A stretch of 64,000 nt of DNA from CAVONV01 sp963697355 (GTDB lineage Bacteria; Acidobacteriota; Vicinamibacteria; Marinacidobacterales; DATDRI01), in the NCBI GenBank assembly GCA_963697355.1, contig CAVONV010000002.1:248001-312000 (forward strand), in the 5' to 3' direction. Below, piece by piece: positions 9,088 through 17,661 of the stretch. The translations under genes and the position numbers were made by a program. Within the stretch, counting starts at the first letter, position 1. Each line of letters opens with the position of its first letter. Below the pieces are notes generated by a model. The model ran no database searches and was not told the DNA's origin. It saw nothing but the letters and a program-made list of their open reading frames with translations.

Positions 9088-10406
9088 TGGCGGAGCTCGG
9101 CTGGGTGGATACGTGGATTGCGAACGTCCGACCCTACATATTTGTTCGACTCGAGGACAACCTGCTCATCAAACGCCCCAACCAAGCACAGAAGCTGAAC
9201 GGGCAGGGGGCGATGATGTTAAAAGAGCTCGTTGACGGAAAGACCATCGCTGCCCTGCTCGATGCCGTGGGCCGGGATCCCGTCAAGGTGCGTGACATTG
9301 GCCTCTTCCTCTACGACGTCAAGCGCTGGCTCGAAAACGACCTCAACGACTTGAACCGCACTTCCGGCACCGAAGTCGAGCCCTTTGCCATGCGCCTCTC
9401 CGACTTGCCTGTGCTTTCGGAGCTAGCGGTCACGTACCGCTGCAACTTGAAGTGCTCCTTTTGCTACGCCGGTTGCAACTGTACGAGCAATCCAACGGGC
9501 GACGACCGGGAGATGACGAGCCAAGAGATTCGAAGCGTGCTCGACACCATCTTCCTGAAGGCGAAAGTTCCTTCGGTGAGCTTTACAGGTGGGGAGCCGA
9601 CTCTCAGGCCGGAGCTGCCGGAGCTCATCGACTATGCTGCCAACCTGGGTTTCCGCGTCAACTTGATTACGAACGGTACATGCATGACTCCCTCACTTGC
9701 GAAGAGCCTAGTCGGTGCAGGACTCGCCTCCGCCCAAGTGAGTCTCGAAGGTGTGACCAAGCGAACGCACGAGCGGGTGACCGCCGTCCTGGGATCCTTC
9801 GAGAAGACCATCGCCGGAGTCACGAACCTCAAATCTACGGGTATCCGCGTTCACACGAACACGACGATTAATCGTGACAACCTGGAGGAGTGCGCGCAAA
9901 TGCCGGCTTTCGTCAAAAACGTCCTGGGGCTCGAGCGGTTCAGCATGAACTTGATGATTCCAACGGGAAGTGCGGCATTGAACCAACGACTCGTCGTCCG
10001 GTATCAAGACCTCGGACCCCATCTCATGACGATTGCCAAAGCGGCAAAATCCGAAGACGTAGAGTTCATGTGGTACTCGCCCACGCCCATGTGCATGTTC
10101 AATCCCGTGGCACGAGGATTGGGAAACAAAGGCTGTAGTGCCTGCGATGGGCTCCTGTCCGTCGCAGCCAATGGAGATGTTCTACCCTGCTCCTCGTACG
10201 ACGACCCGGTGGGGAATCTCCTCGAGCAAGACGTTCATAGCATCTGGACCTCGGCCAAGGCCCAACATTACCGCGACAAAGGTCTTGCCTATTCCTCTTG
10301 TCGCGATTGTGAGGAGTTTCATCTTTGCCACGGTGCCTGTCCACTTTATTGGCGTCACATGGGGTTCGGTGAGCTCGTTGCCCGAGAGGAGGACCAAGCC
10401 TCATGA
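9087..10406 (+). CDS. Radical SAM/SPASM maturase with N-terminal PqqD-like (RRE) domain
   Basis: A 439-residue enzyme. Residues ~10-95 (PYIFVRLEDNLLIKRPNQAQ through VKRWLENDL) look like a PqqD-type RiPP recognition element that binds substrate peptide. The radical SAM core carries CNLKCSFC (Cys119, Cys123, Cys126), which would bind the 4Fe-4S cluster and SAM, and SFTGGEPTLRPE. The C-terminal SPASM region has CSACDG, VLPCSSYDDPVGNL, CRDCEEFHLCHGAC, enough cysteines for auxiliary clusters. ATG 9087-9089 overlaps the upstream stop, with GGAGG inside the end of the CHSA gene, so translation is coupled. The family makes C-C, C-S or C-O links in ribosomal peptides (PqqE, AlbA and similar). The natural target by position is the CHSA tail; that link is inference. 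Confidence 0.93.
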   Translation: MAELGWVDTWIANVRPYIFVRLEDNLLIKRPNQAQKLNGQGAMMLKELVDGKTIAALLDAVGRDPVKVRDIGLFLYDVKRWLENDLNDLNRTSGTEVEPFAMRLSDLPVLSELAVTYRCNLKCSFCYAGCNCTSNPTGDDREMTSQEIRSVLDTIFLKAKVPSVSFTGGEPTLRPELPELIDYAANLGFRVNLITNGTCMTPSLAKSLVGAGLASAQVSLEGVTKRTHERVTAVLGSFEKTIAGVTNLKSTGIRVHTNTTINRDNLEECAQMPAFVKNVLGLERFSMNLMIPTGSAALNQRLVVRYQDLGPHLMTIAKAAKSEDVEFMWYSPTPMCMFNPVARGLGNKGCSACDGLLSVAANGDVLPCSSYDDPVGNLLEQDVHSIWTSAKAQHYRDKGLAYSSCRDCEEFHLCHGACPLYWRHMGFGELVAREEDQAS

Positions 10407-11350
10407 TGTTGCCCGCGTCCGAAGAGCGCCCCATCGTCGTCTTCAAAATGTGGCCGTCTCTCGAATACAACAAGCGTCTGCTCACAAGCTTTGCCCTCAT
10501 TGCGGCGGGAGTGATTCTCCAGGCGGTAACCCTATCGCTTTGGTGGGGACTTCCCCTCATCGTCATGGGGAATTTGTTGCTTCTCGTCAGCGGTTACGAC
10601 AACCGCATCGATTTCAAGGGATACGACCCCAAGGCCGAATGGGAACGCGTCGAGAAAAGGAGGCTCGATGAGCTCATTCGGATGGACCAGAAGATCCGAA
10701 AATGGGACCGAAGTATCATCGACATCACCAACGCTGCCGGCGCAGTCGTCTTCCTTTTGACGGCGATCATCTTTGGATTAGCGGCGGTTTTTTTCAGAGG
10801 GTTGCCGCGTATCCTCGCCATCGACGCCATGGTCCTACTGCTTCCCCATTGGGTCACCGGCGTGCGCCGGGTTTTAACCCAGCCCAATTTGGTGACGAAG
10901 GTGAAATCTATTCGTCACGTTTTGGAATCCGGTGGGGAGCGACTGGGTAAACACCGCGTGGGCCTCCTGATGCTCCTAAAAGGTTCCGACGCCAAGATTC
11001 CCGATGACATCAAGTTCAAGGTCGATATCGAAGGACGCCACCCTGACTTCCTCGGTCTTTATGGACAAGTGGTTTTGAATGAGGTTCAAGGAAGCTCTTA
11101 TCCGTATTTCTACGTCGTCTTGGTGGCGCGTCAGGGTTTCGGCCTTGCCGATGCACAACTGAAGTACAAGAGCCCGCGACGCATCATCTCCGAGATCAAG
11201 AATCAGGGCCAGGTGGAGGTACTCGTCATAAGGCAGAAGACCACGAAGAAATCCGGGTATCACACGAATCCTAAAATGTCCGCGCAGATCTTCTTGGAAG
11301 GTCTCGAGCTGGCGGAGCAGATTGCAGGTGGGGTCGCGAAGAGTCCGTGA
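10403..11350 (+). CDS. Hypothetical membrane protein, third gene of the CHSA/radical SAM cassette
   Basis: A 315-residue protein whose ATG overlaps the radical SAM stop (ATGA). Four hydrophobic segments are visible: LLTSFALIAAGVILQAVTL, LPLIVMGNLLLLVSG, AGAVVFLLTAIIFGLAAVFF and ILAIDAMVLLLP. A ~160-residue soluble C-terminal domain follows (KFKVDIEGRHPDFLGLYGQV; YFYVVLVARQGFGL), with basic loops and no catalytic signature I recognise. Position and coupling imply that it works with the membrane-anchored CHSA protein and its maturase, perhaps as a partner, sensor or redox component. No known export-ATPase or peptidase motif is present. Confidence 0.75.
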   Translation: MMLPASEERPIVVFKMWPSLEYNKRLLTSFALIAAGVILQAVTLSLWWGLPLIVMGNLLLLVSGYDNRIDFKGYDPKAEWERVEKRRLDELIRMDQKIRKWDRSIIDITNAAGAVVFLLTAIIFGLAAVFFRGLPRILAIDAMVLLLPHWVTGVRRVLTQPNLVTKVKSIRHVLESGGERLGKHRVGLLMLLKGSDAKIPDDIKFKVDIEGRHPDFLGLYGQVVLNEVQGSSYPYFYVVLVARQGFGLADAQLKYKSPRRIISEIKNQGQVEVLVIRQKTTKKSGYHTNPKMSAQIFLEGLELAEQIAGGVAKSP

Positions 11351-11427
11351 GCCGACCTCAGGAGTCAACCCCGTCAAACCCATAACGTCTATTCGTCGTC
11401 TCTTCGAGCGCCACCGTTTCGTGCGTC

Positions 11428-11697
11428 GTGTACGAGCGACTCCTGACGATTTCAGCCGAAAGCAATGAGATCTACCTGGAGCCGGTGCCATCGGCCTTTC
11501 AGGGAAAGAGTTTCACAGAAGCCTCCCGTATGCTCGATGAGACCAGGAGTACGGACAATCCCGTCCTGGCGCTCGGCGTCGTCCGTGACGGCCAGATTGT
11601 TATCAATCCCCGAAACGGTGCCTTCGATACATTCCGTAGCGGTGACCACCTCGTGATGATTGCCTGGGAGCAACCGGAGTTGGCAGGGCGCTTTTGA
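11428..11697 (+). pseudogene. Isolated RCK_C (TrkA-C)-like fragment of an ion channel or transporter
   Basis: An 89-residue frame (GTG start) matching only the C-terminal regulatory domain of K+ channels and TrkA proteins: ISAESNEIYLEPVPSAFQGK, SFTEASRMLD, NPVLALGVVRDGQIVINPR and FRSGDHLVMIAWEQPEL. The same frame is closed by TAA at 11383-11385, and no channel or nucleotide-binding domain lies upstream, where the cassette ends at 11350. It is most simply the surviving 3' end of a larger gene. A free-standing RCK_C protein is possible but less likely. No ribosome-binding site. Confidence 0.5.
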
Positions 11698-11724
11698 AGG
11701 CAACGAGAGCACGTGCCGGATATC

Positions 11725-11755
11725 ATTATACCGGCAGGCCGGATTCCGGTATAAT
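11725..11755. promoter_or_regulatory. Inverted-repeat operator/promoter of the AbrB-PIN TA operon
   Basis: ATTATACCGG (11725-11734) and CCGGTATAAT (11746-11755) form a perfect 10-base inverted repeat with an 11-base spacer. The right arm ends in TATAAT (11750-11755), so the operator overlaps the -10 element. The antitoxin ATG is only seven bases further on, giving a very short leader. This is the classic architecture of TA autorepression. Confidence 0.75.
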
Positions 11756-11762
11756 AGATAAT

Positions 11763-12005
11763 ATGGAGCTAGTGAAGCTGGGTAGAAAGGGACAAGTTTC
11801 GATTCCTAAGAGTGTTCTCAAACGGTTGGGAATCGAAGGTGACGTGTTTATGCTGTTGGAGACGACTCCCGACGGTGGAATACTGTTGCGACAAACGGGA
11901 GTCTACCCTTTGGAAATCTACAGTGACGAACGATTGAGGGAGTTCGAGCGAGAAGACCGTTTGTCCCGCGAAGAGGCTAGAAAGCTCGAGGCTCTAGTCG
12001 AATAG
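11763..12005 (+). CDS. AbrB/MazE-type antitoxin (SpoVT-AbrB domain)
   Basis: An 80-residue protein. MELVKLGRKGQVSIPKSVLK and RLGIEGDVFMLLE form the swapped-hairpin AbrB DNA-binding fold; the acidic tail (YSDERLREFEREDRLSREEA) would wrap the PIN toxin. ATG 11763 follows the operator directly; the longer frame upstream would run through it. The toxin gene starts three bases after the stop. It should neutralise the toxin and repress the operon. Confidence 0.85.
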   Translation: MELVKLGRKGQVSIPKSVLKRLGIEGDVFMLLETTPDGGILLRQTGVYPLEIYSDERLREFEREDRLSREEARKLEALVE

Positions 12006-12008
12006 CTG

Positions 12009-12425
12009 ATGCGCCTTTTTCTCGACGCGAATGTCCTCTTCAGTGCGGCGCACTCTCCCCACGGCCGAGCGAGAGCGCTTTTCACCCTTGCCCGGCTAAA
12101 ACGATGCGACTTGTTCTCTTCTCCGCATGCCATCGAGGAAGCCAAGCGGAACCTCCAGTTGAAGTACCCAGATGACTCGGCTGAATTAGAGGAGCTCGTT
12201 TCGGTTTTGGTCGTTACTTCTGAAGCTAAGCCGGAGAGCGTCGTCTGGGCGACCGATCTGTCTTTGCCCTCTGAGGACGCTCCCATTCTGGCCGCAGCTG
12301 TTGAAGCAAAGGTCGATTTACTCGTGACCGGCGACCGGAAGCACTTTGGAACTATGTATGGGAAGTCCTGGCGAGGAGTGAAAGTCGTTTCTCCTGCGCA
12401 GGCCCTGGCCGAGTTCTTCAACTGA
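12009..12425 (+). CDS. vapC: PIN domain ribonuclease toxin (VapC-like)
   Basis: A 138-residue PIN protein. The opening MRLFLDANVLFSAA supplies the first catalytic Asp, and the C-terminal half has EDAPILAAAVEAKVDLLVTGD with the acidic residues of the Mg2+ site. Members of this group cleave RNA and are held inactive by the partner antitoxin just upstream. The reading frame is complete. It converges with the amidohydrolase gene, five bases away. Confidence 0.85.
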   Translation: MRLFLDANVLFSAAHSPHGRARALFTLARLKRCDLFSSPHAIEEAKRNLQLKYPDDSAELEELVSVLVVTSEAKPESVVWATDLSLPSEDAPILAAAVEAKVDLLVTGDRKHFGTMYGKSWRGVKVVSPAQALAEFFN

Positions 12426-12430
12426 AGGTC

Positions 12431-14159
12431 TTACGAACCGCTCCTCCGAAATGCGATTTTCCCGTCGATGATTGTGTAGATGACTTCCGCACTTAGTAGC
12501 TCGTCGTCCGGGATCGTCATGATGTCCTTCGAGAACACCGTGATGTCGGCTAGCTTGCCGGGCGCGAGAGAGCCTTTGGTATCTTCCTCGAACGCTGCGT
12601 ATGCCGGATGGGTCGTGTAGGACTGGAGTGCTTGCTCGCGGGTCATCTTCTGTTCGGGAAAGAAGACGTTGCCGTTGACCATCTTGCGGGTCACCGAACA
12701 ATAGAAATTGGCGATGGGGTCGATGTCTTCCACGGGAGGGTCGGTGCCGTTGACGACGATGGCTCCTGATTGAAAGAGCGTTTGGTACATGTATCCGCGC
12801 TCGCGGGTGCGTTCTTCGCCGAGTCGGTTCACGACCCAGGGGCCATCGGAAGTCGCGAAGACACCTCGAACGGAAGCGATGACGCCGAGGCTCGCGAAAC
12901 GAGGAAGGTCCTCGGGGTGGATGACCTGACAATGCTCGATCCTCCAGCGAGGGTCGTCATTTTCTGGATGCTTTGTGAACTCTCCCTCATAGATGTTGAG
13001 GAGCTCTCGGGCCGCGCGGTCACCGATACCTTGGATGGCCATCTGATAGCCATGCTCCATGGCGAGCTCCGCTGAACGCCGAATGTCTTCAACCGGCGTG
13101 ACGTTGAAGCCAACGGTGTCCGGCATGTCGCTGTAGGGCTCCAGGAGCCAGCCGCCGTGGACTCCCAGGGCTCCATCGAGCACCTTCTCTCCGATGGCCC
13201 GCACGGTGAGAAAATCGTTTCCGTAACCCACCATGCGGTATTGAGCTAGGTGCTTCTCGAGCTCCTCCGCCGGCTCCTGGATCGCCACCCACAAACGAAT
13301 GGGTAGGTTGCCTTCTTCGGCCATCGTCTTCAGCAAATCGATCGTTTCGAACGACTCACCCATGTCGTGAAACGTCGTAATCCCTTTCGAGATGGCTTCT
13401 GACGCCGCTAACTCGACATGTTTGCGAAGCTCCTTTTCGAATTGCTCCGGGCCACGTTGGGCGCGGTAGGCCGCCACGGCTTCTCGCACCGGATCCTGAG
13501 CGGTCTCCCGCAACATGCCGGTTGGATTCCCATCGGCATCGCGCACGATAGTTCCACCCGGTGGGTCCGGCGTGTCGCGAGTGAAACCGACGTGATGGAG
13601 CGCTTGCTCATTCACGAGAACGCCGTGCCCACTCACGTGGATCAGCATGACAGGATTCTGAGGACTGACGCTGCTCAGGTTATGGTGCGTCGGTAACCCT
13701 TCGACGTTGGGCACGGGAGGTGTCTCCCATTTGTCCTGGTGCCACCCGCGTCCCAAGATCCACTCGCCGGGTTCGGATCCTTCAGCGGCTTTCTCCACGA
13801 GGGCGACGATTTCACCCCAAGTTGCTGGGTGTCTGAGATCAAGCCCCATGAGGGACTCACCAAGACTCATGAAGTGTCCATGCCCGTCGATGAGGCCCGG
13901 GACGGCAAGGCCTCCCTTTAAATCGATGATCTCCGTTGGCGGTCCGACGTACGCACCGATTTCTTGATTGCTACCCACGGCTAAAATACGCTCGTCTTTG
14001 ACGGCCAACGCCTCGGCTTGTGGATTGTCTTCTTCCATCGTCAAGATCGTGCCGCCACGAAGCACTAGGTCCGCTTCCTGCACGAGCGGATGAGCAGCAG
14101 AAAAGTGGGATCAGACATGAAAACACTAAGAGATTGCGGAGAGACCGGGTCGACTTCAA
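12431..14159 (-). CDS. YtcJ-like metal-dependent amidohydrolase, exported; frameshift behind the signal peptide
   Basis: Amidohydro_3-type enzyme of ~575 residues. Landmarks: LVLRGGTILTM, GGLAVPGLIDGHGHFMSLG (HxH metal motif), HVSGHGVLVN, RIEHCQVIHPEDLPR, and the C-terminal AAFEEDTKGSLAPGKLADI. The continuous frame can start at GTG 14083, but upstream another frame encodes a signal peptide (TTG start 14159; MKSTRSLRNLLVFSCLIPLF, then CCSSARA) with GGAGGG before it. The frames meet at 14079-14084, where SARA should join QEADLVLRG; a one-base insertion or two-base deletion separates them. The restored gene therefore makes an exported enzyme. Substrate unknown; the family hydrolyses imides and N-acyl or cyclic amides. 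Confidence 0.85.
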
Positions 14160-14215
14160 GATCTCCCTCCACCGTCAACGTCGGGGCCAGGCCAGGCCTG
14201 ACCCCGTGTCAACAT

Positions 14216-17200
14216 TCATTTGAGTTTCGAGACGATGTTGCCGTGGCCCGCGGTCTGGAGCGCGTTGTTGAACGCAGGGATCGTCTCGGTCACAAAGCGC
14301 TCGTACTCTGCGCGGCTTTCCGCGAGTCGACCTTTGAGTAGCTCATAGACTTCGAGTTGCTGGTCGGTGGGACCGTAGTCTTCGGTGCTTCTGATGTCGC
14401 CTGCCCCGGCTCCGACGTCTCCCGAGAACCACAAGAGCTTCGAGTACAGCATCATCTTTTCGCGATAGGACTTGGGATCAGAGGCGTGGAGCTGCCTCTG
14501 GAGAAGCTTGTCTTCAATGGCGATGAGCTCGCCTTGAACCTCGTCCAGCGAATCGAGAAGCGACTTCGCGTCCGGCGTTTGTGCCAGCACCTTGTTCAGA
14601 TCCTCGAACTGCTTTCCAATGATCTCCAGGCGATTGATCATAGTCACGACATCGTTGATGTCATCCACAACATTCTTCCAGAGCGCGACCATCGTCTTGA
14701 TATCGGCTTCCGTACCGTTGGAGTTCGGGTCCTTTCGGACCTCGACGTTCTGCTCGTACTCCTTGCCGTCCACGGCGAGCTTCACCTTGTACGTACCCGG
14801 TGCGGCCAGGACGCCCCTTTGAGGTGGACCGATTCCCCAGTGGAGGACAGGCCGAGTGTCTCTGCCCCGGAACCGCTTTTCTTCCCAGACGTGCGGATGG
14901 AAGTCGGGGGTCGTACGGAGCTCGATTTGATTCAACCGCTCGTGCCTGAGGTCCCACACGACTCGGTTGAGGCCTTGTTTGCCGGTGCCGCGAAGCCGCC
15001 GGATCTGTTGACCCGTCTCGTCGTGAATCGTGACCGTCACGCCCTCGAGCTCGTCCTTCAAATAGTAGTTGATGGAGGCTCCGTAAGGGGCTCGTTCCGG
15101 ACGCGATTGGTCGTTTGGAGGGGAGTCCACACTCTGCCGGTCCTTGAAACGGTAGGCCGGTCGTGGCGTGAACAAATGCGCGTCGGCCGCCTTGACCTCT
15201 GGTGTGAGCTGTTGGAGATGGCTCACATCGTCCATGATCCAGATGCCGCGTCCGTTCGTCCCCACGACGAGGTCATTGAAGTGTTCCTGAAAGGCGATCC
15301 AAGTGATGCAAGCTTGCGGCAAGTCGGCCTGCAGAGACTCCCAATTCTCCCCGTCGTCATAAGACACGTAGATGGCGTTCGCCGTCCCTGCGTAAAGCAA
15401 ACCCTTGCGAACCGGGTCCTCCTTGATGGCACTTGTGTAACTGAGCATGGATTTGGGGATGCCGTTATTGATTGCCTTCCAGGTTTTGCCGTAGTCGGAG
15501 GTCTTGAAAAGATGAGGGTCTCGGATGTCTTCTTGATGTCCATCCACCGCAATGTAAGCGCGTCCCGCTTCATGGGTCGAGGGATCGATCATGCTTACCG
15601 TGCCCCAAGGGGGCATGCCGGCTGGTGTAACGTTGTCCCAGTTCGCACCTCCGTCGCGCGTCACATGCATCAGTCCATCATTCGAGCCGACCCAAATGAC
15701 GCCCGCTTCGACCGGTGATTCCGCAATAGCAAACAACGTGCATCCGTACTCGACGCCCAGGTTGTCTTTACTCAAACCGCCCGATGAGCCCAGCTTGGTC
15801 TCATCGTTCAACGTCAAATCCGGACTGATGATCTCCCAGCTTTGGCCGCCGTTCGTCGTCTGGTGGACATATTGGCTTCCCACCCAGACCTTGTTGTGAT
15901 CGTGCGGCGACATGGCGACCGGATGTGTCCAGTTCCAGCGATACTTCGTGTCCTTCGCCGGCGCATCGAGAGACTTTTCCGGCCAGACGTTGACGTTACG
16001 GACCAAGCCGTTCTTGTGGTTATAGATCTCGGTCGTCCCCGAGTAACAAGATCCCCAAACGATGTCGTTGTCTGTCGGATCCGGGTAGGCGAATCCCGAC
16101 TCACAGCCGCTCATGGCCACGAAGACGGGAATGTCCGGACCGTAGCCTGGATAAGCAGGCCCACGCTTCGACGTCGAGTCTTGCATGTTGCTGTAGACCC
16201 GGTAGGGAATGTGGTTGTCCACGGCCACGTGGTACATCTGCCCGATCGGCAAGACGACACGGCTCCATTGGCGACCGCGCGTGGTGGTGATGCTGATTCC
16301 GCCGTCGTTACCAATCATCATCCGCTCTGGATTCTTCGGGTCGGCCCACATGTCGTGGTTGTCACCTCCGCCACTGAAAGGCTCGATGGTTTGTCCACCG
16401 TCACGACTGACGTGCATCCGGTTGCATGGGAAATAGATGGTATCTTCGTCGTCGGGCGCAATCGCCATTCGAGTGTAGTAGTGCGGTCGCTCGTTGATCC
16501 CACGGTGGTGGCTGACGACTCTCCAGTTGAATCCACCGTCATCAGAACGCCACAGCGATCCACGATCCCCTGTTTCGATCAACGCGTACACCCGCTTGGA
16601 GTTCGATGGCGCAATCGCGACGTCGACTTTCCCCACTTCGAACTCGGGCAAGCCGTGGCCTTCGATCTTGTTCCAGGTGTCACCACCGTCGCGGGAGACG
16701 TAGACGCCGCCACCCGGTCCGCCGCTGAATTTGCCCCATGTCTTGATCTCGATCGACCACATACCGGCGAACATGATGTTGGGATTGTTGGGGTCCATTG
16801 CCAATCCTGAGCATCCCGTATCTTCATCGACGGAGAGAACGTGATCCCAAGTTTTTCCGCCATCTGCCGTCTTGAATACGCCACGTTCTTTCTGTGGTCC
16901 GTAAGCGGTACCCACGGCGCAGGCAAAGACCTTATCGGAGTCGGTCGGGTGGACGATGGTCCTTCCGATACGTCCCGTTTTCTCGAGACCCATGTTCTGC
17001 CAAGTTTCGCCGGCATCTGTGGATTTGTAGATGCCGTCTCCGATGAGGACATTGCTTCGGATGAAGGCTTCGCCAGTTCCCGCCCATATTTGGTTCGAGT
17101 CCGACGGTGCGATCGCCAATGATCCAATGGACTGCGAGGTTTGGTCGTCGAAGATGGGTCGCCAGTTCGTACCGCCATCGTCGGATTTCCATACTCCACC

Positions 17201-17419
17201 AGCGCAAGCGCCCGCGTAGTAGACGTTCGGGTCATTCGAGTCGCAGACCACCGCGCTCACGCGATTCCCCTGGGGTCCCACGAAGCGCCAGTCCAGAGGC
17301 TCGGCTTCACGGGGGCCGAACCCAAACTGCGCCGCCGCCGGCTGGATTGCAGCAAGAAGGGCCACAACAACGAAAAACGAGAGACCGACTCGATAGAACA
17401 GGGATTTGGAGCTAGACAT
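14216..17419 (-). CDS. Secreted BNR/VPS10-like beta-propeller protein
   Basis: A 1067-residue protein with a signal peptide (LFYRVGLSFFVVVALLAAIQ, ending PAAAQ). Many Asp-box/BNR repeats follow: GVWKSDDGGTNW, GIYKSTDAGETW, GVFKTADGGKTW, GVYVSRDGGDTW, SLWRSDDGGFNW, HVTRDGGANW. They form one or two sortilin-like propellers. The C-terminal ~300 residues have a FlgD/Ig-like segment (EGVTVTIHDETGQQIRRLRG; GLNRVVWDLRHE) and a helical tail. ATG 17417-17419 has AGGAGGG upstream, preferred over an extended frame to 17587. Such proteins are common in Acidobacteriota and are often called glycosyl hydrolases, but no sialidase active site is evident. It is likely extracellular or periplasmic, function unknown. 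Confidence 0.88.
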   Translation of the reverse strand: MSSSKSLFYRVGLSFFVVVALLAAIQPAAAQFGFGPREAEPLDWRFVGPQGNRVSAVVCDSNDPNVYYAGACAGGVWKSDDGGTNWRPIFDDQTSQSIGSLAIAPSDSNQIWAGTGEAFIRSNVLIGDGIYKSTDAGETWQNMGLEKTGRIGRTIVHPTDSDKVFACAVGTAYGPQKERGVFKTADGGKTWDHVLSVDEDTGCSGLAMDPNNPNIMFAGMWSIEIKTWGKFSGGPGGGVYVSRDGGDTWNKIEGHGLPEFEVGKVDVAIAPSNSKRVYALIETGDRGSLWRSDDGGFNWRVVSHHRGINERPHYYTRMAIAPDDEDTIYFPCNRMHVSRDGGQTIEPFSGGGDNHDMWADPKNPERMMIGNDGGISITTTRGRQWSRVVLPIGQMYHVAVDNHIPYRVYSNMQDSTSKRGPAYPGYGPDIPVFVAMSGCESGFAYPDPTDNDIVWGSCYSGTTEIYNHKNGLVRNVNVWPEKSLDAPAKDTKYRWNWTHPVAMSPHDHNKVWVGSQYVHQTTNGGQSWEIISPDLTLNDETKLGSSGGLSKDNLGVEYGCTLFAIAESPVEAGVIWVGSNDGLMHVTRDGGANWDNVTPAGMPPWGTVSMIDPSTHEAGRAYIAVDGHQEDIRDPHLFKTSDYGKTWKAINNGIPKSMLSYTSAIKEDPVRKGLLYAGTANAIYVSYDDGENWESLQADLPQACITWIAFQEHFNDLVVGTNGRGIWIMDDVSHLQQLTPEVKAADAHLFTPRPAYRFKDRQSVDSPPNDQSRPERAPYGASINYYLKDELEGVTVTIHDETGQQIRRLRGTGKQGLNRVVWDLRHERLNQIELRTTPDFHPHVWEEKRFRGRDTRPVLHWGIGPPQRGVLAAPGTYKVKLAVDGKEYEQNVEVRKDPNSNGTEADIKTMVALWKNVVDDINDVVTMINRLEIIGKQFEDLNKVLAQTPDAKSLLDSLDEVQGELIAIEDKLLQRQLHASDPKSYREKMMLYSKLLWFSGDVGAGAGDIRSTEDYGPTDQQLEVYELLKGRLAESRAEYERFVTETIPAFNNALQTAGHGNIVSKLK

Positions 17420-17661
17420 GTTCCCTCCTAGGCAGGATGTAAAGGCACAGGACGACACAGTGAAACTTATCCTATTAGGCCGCCGCGCTGGGGAGCCATT
17501 GTACTCCCAAACGGGTCGGGAGTCAGACCCCAGTTCTCCGCAACCCTGCCCGCCTCGCCCGGGAGGGCCGTGCAAGACCGACTCCAATCTGGTAAACTAT
17601 TACTCTAACTAAAAATAAAAAAGAATAACCCCAACTTCGAGCGCTGACCGGATCGTTCAAG

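Noticed and set aside
14357..16810. Long plus-strand frames (453 and 322 codons) opposite the BNR protein
   Set aside because: They lie fully antisense to a strongly supported gene with signal peptide and many BNR repeats; their translations show no domain.
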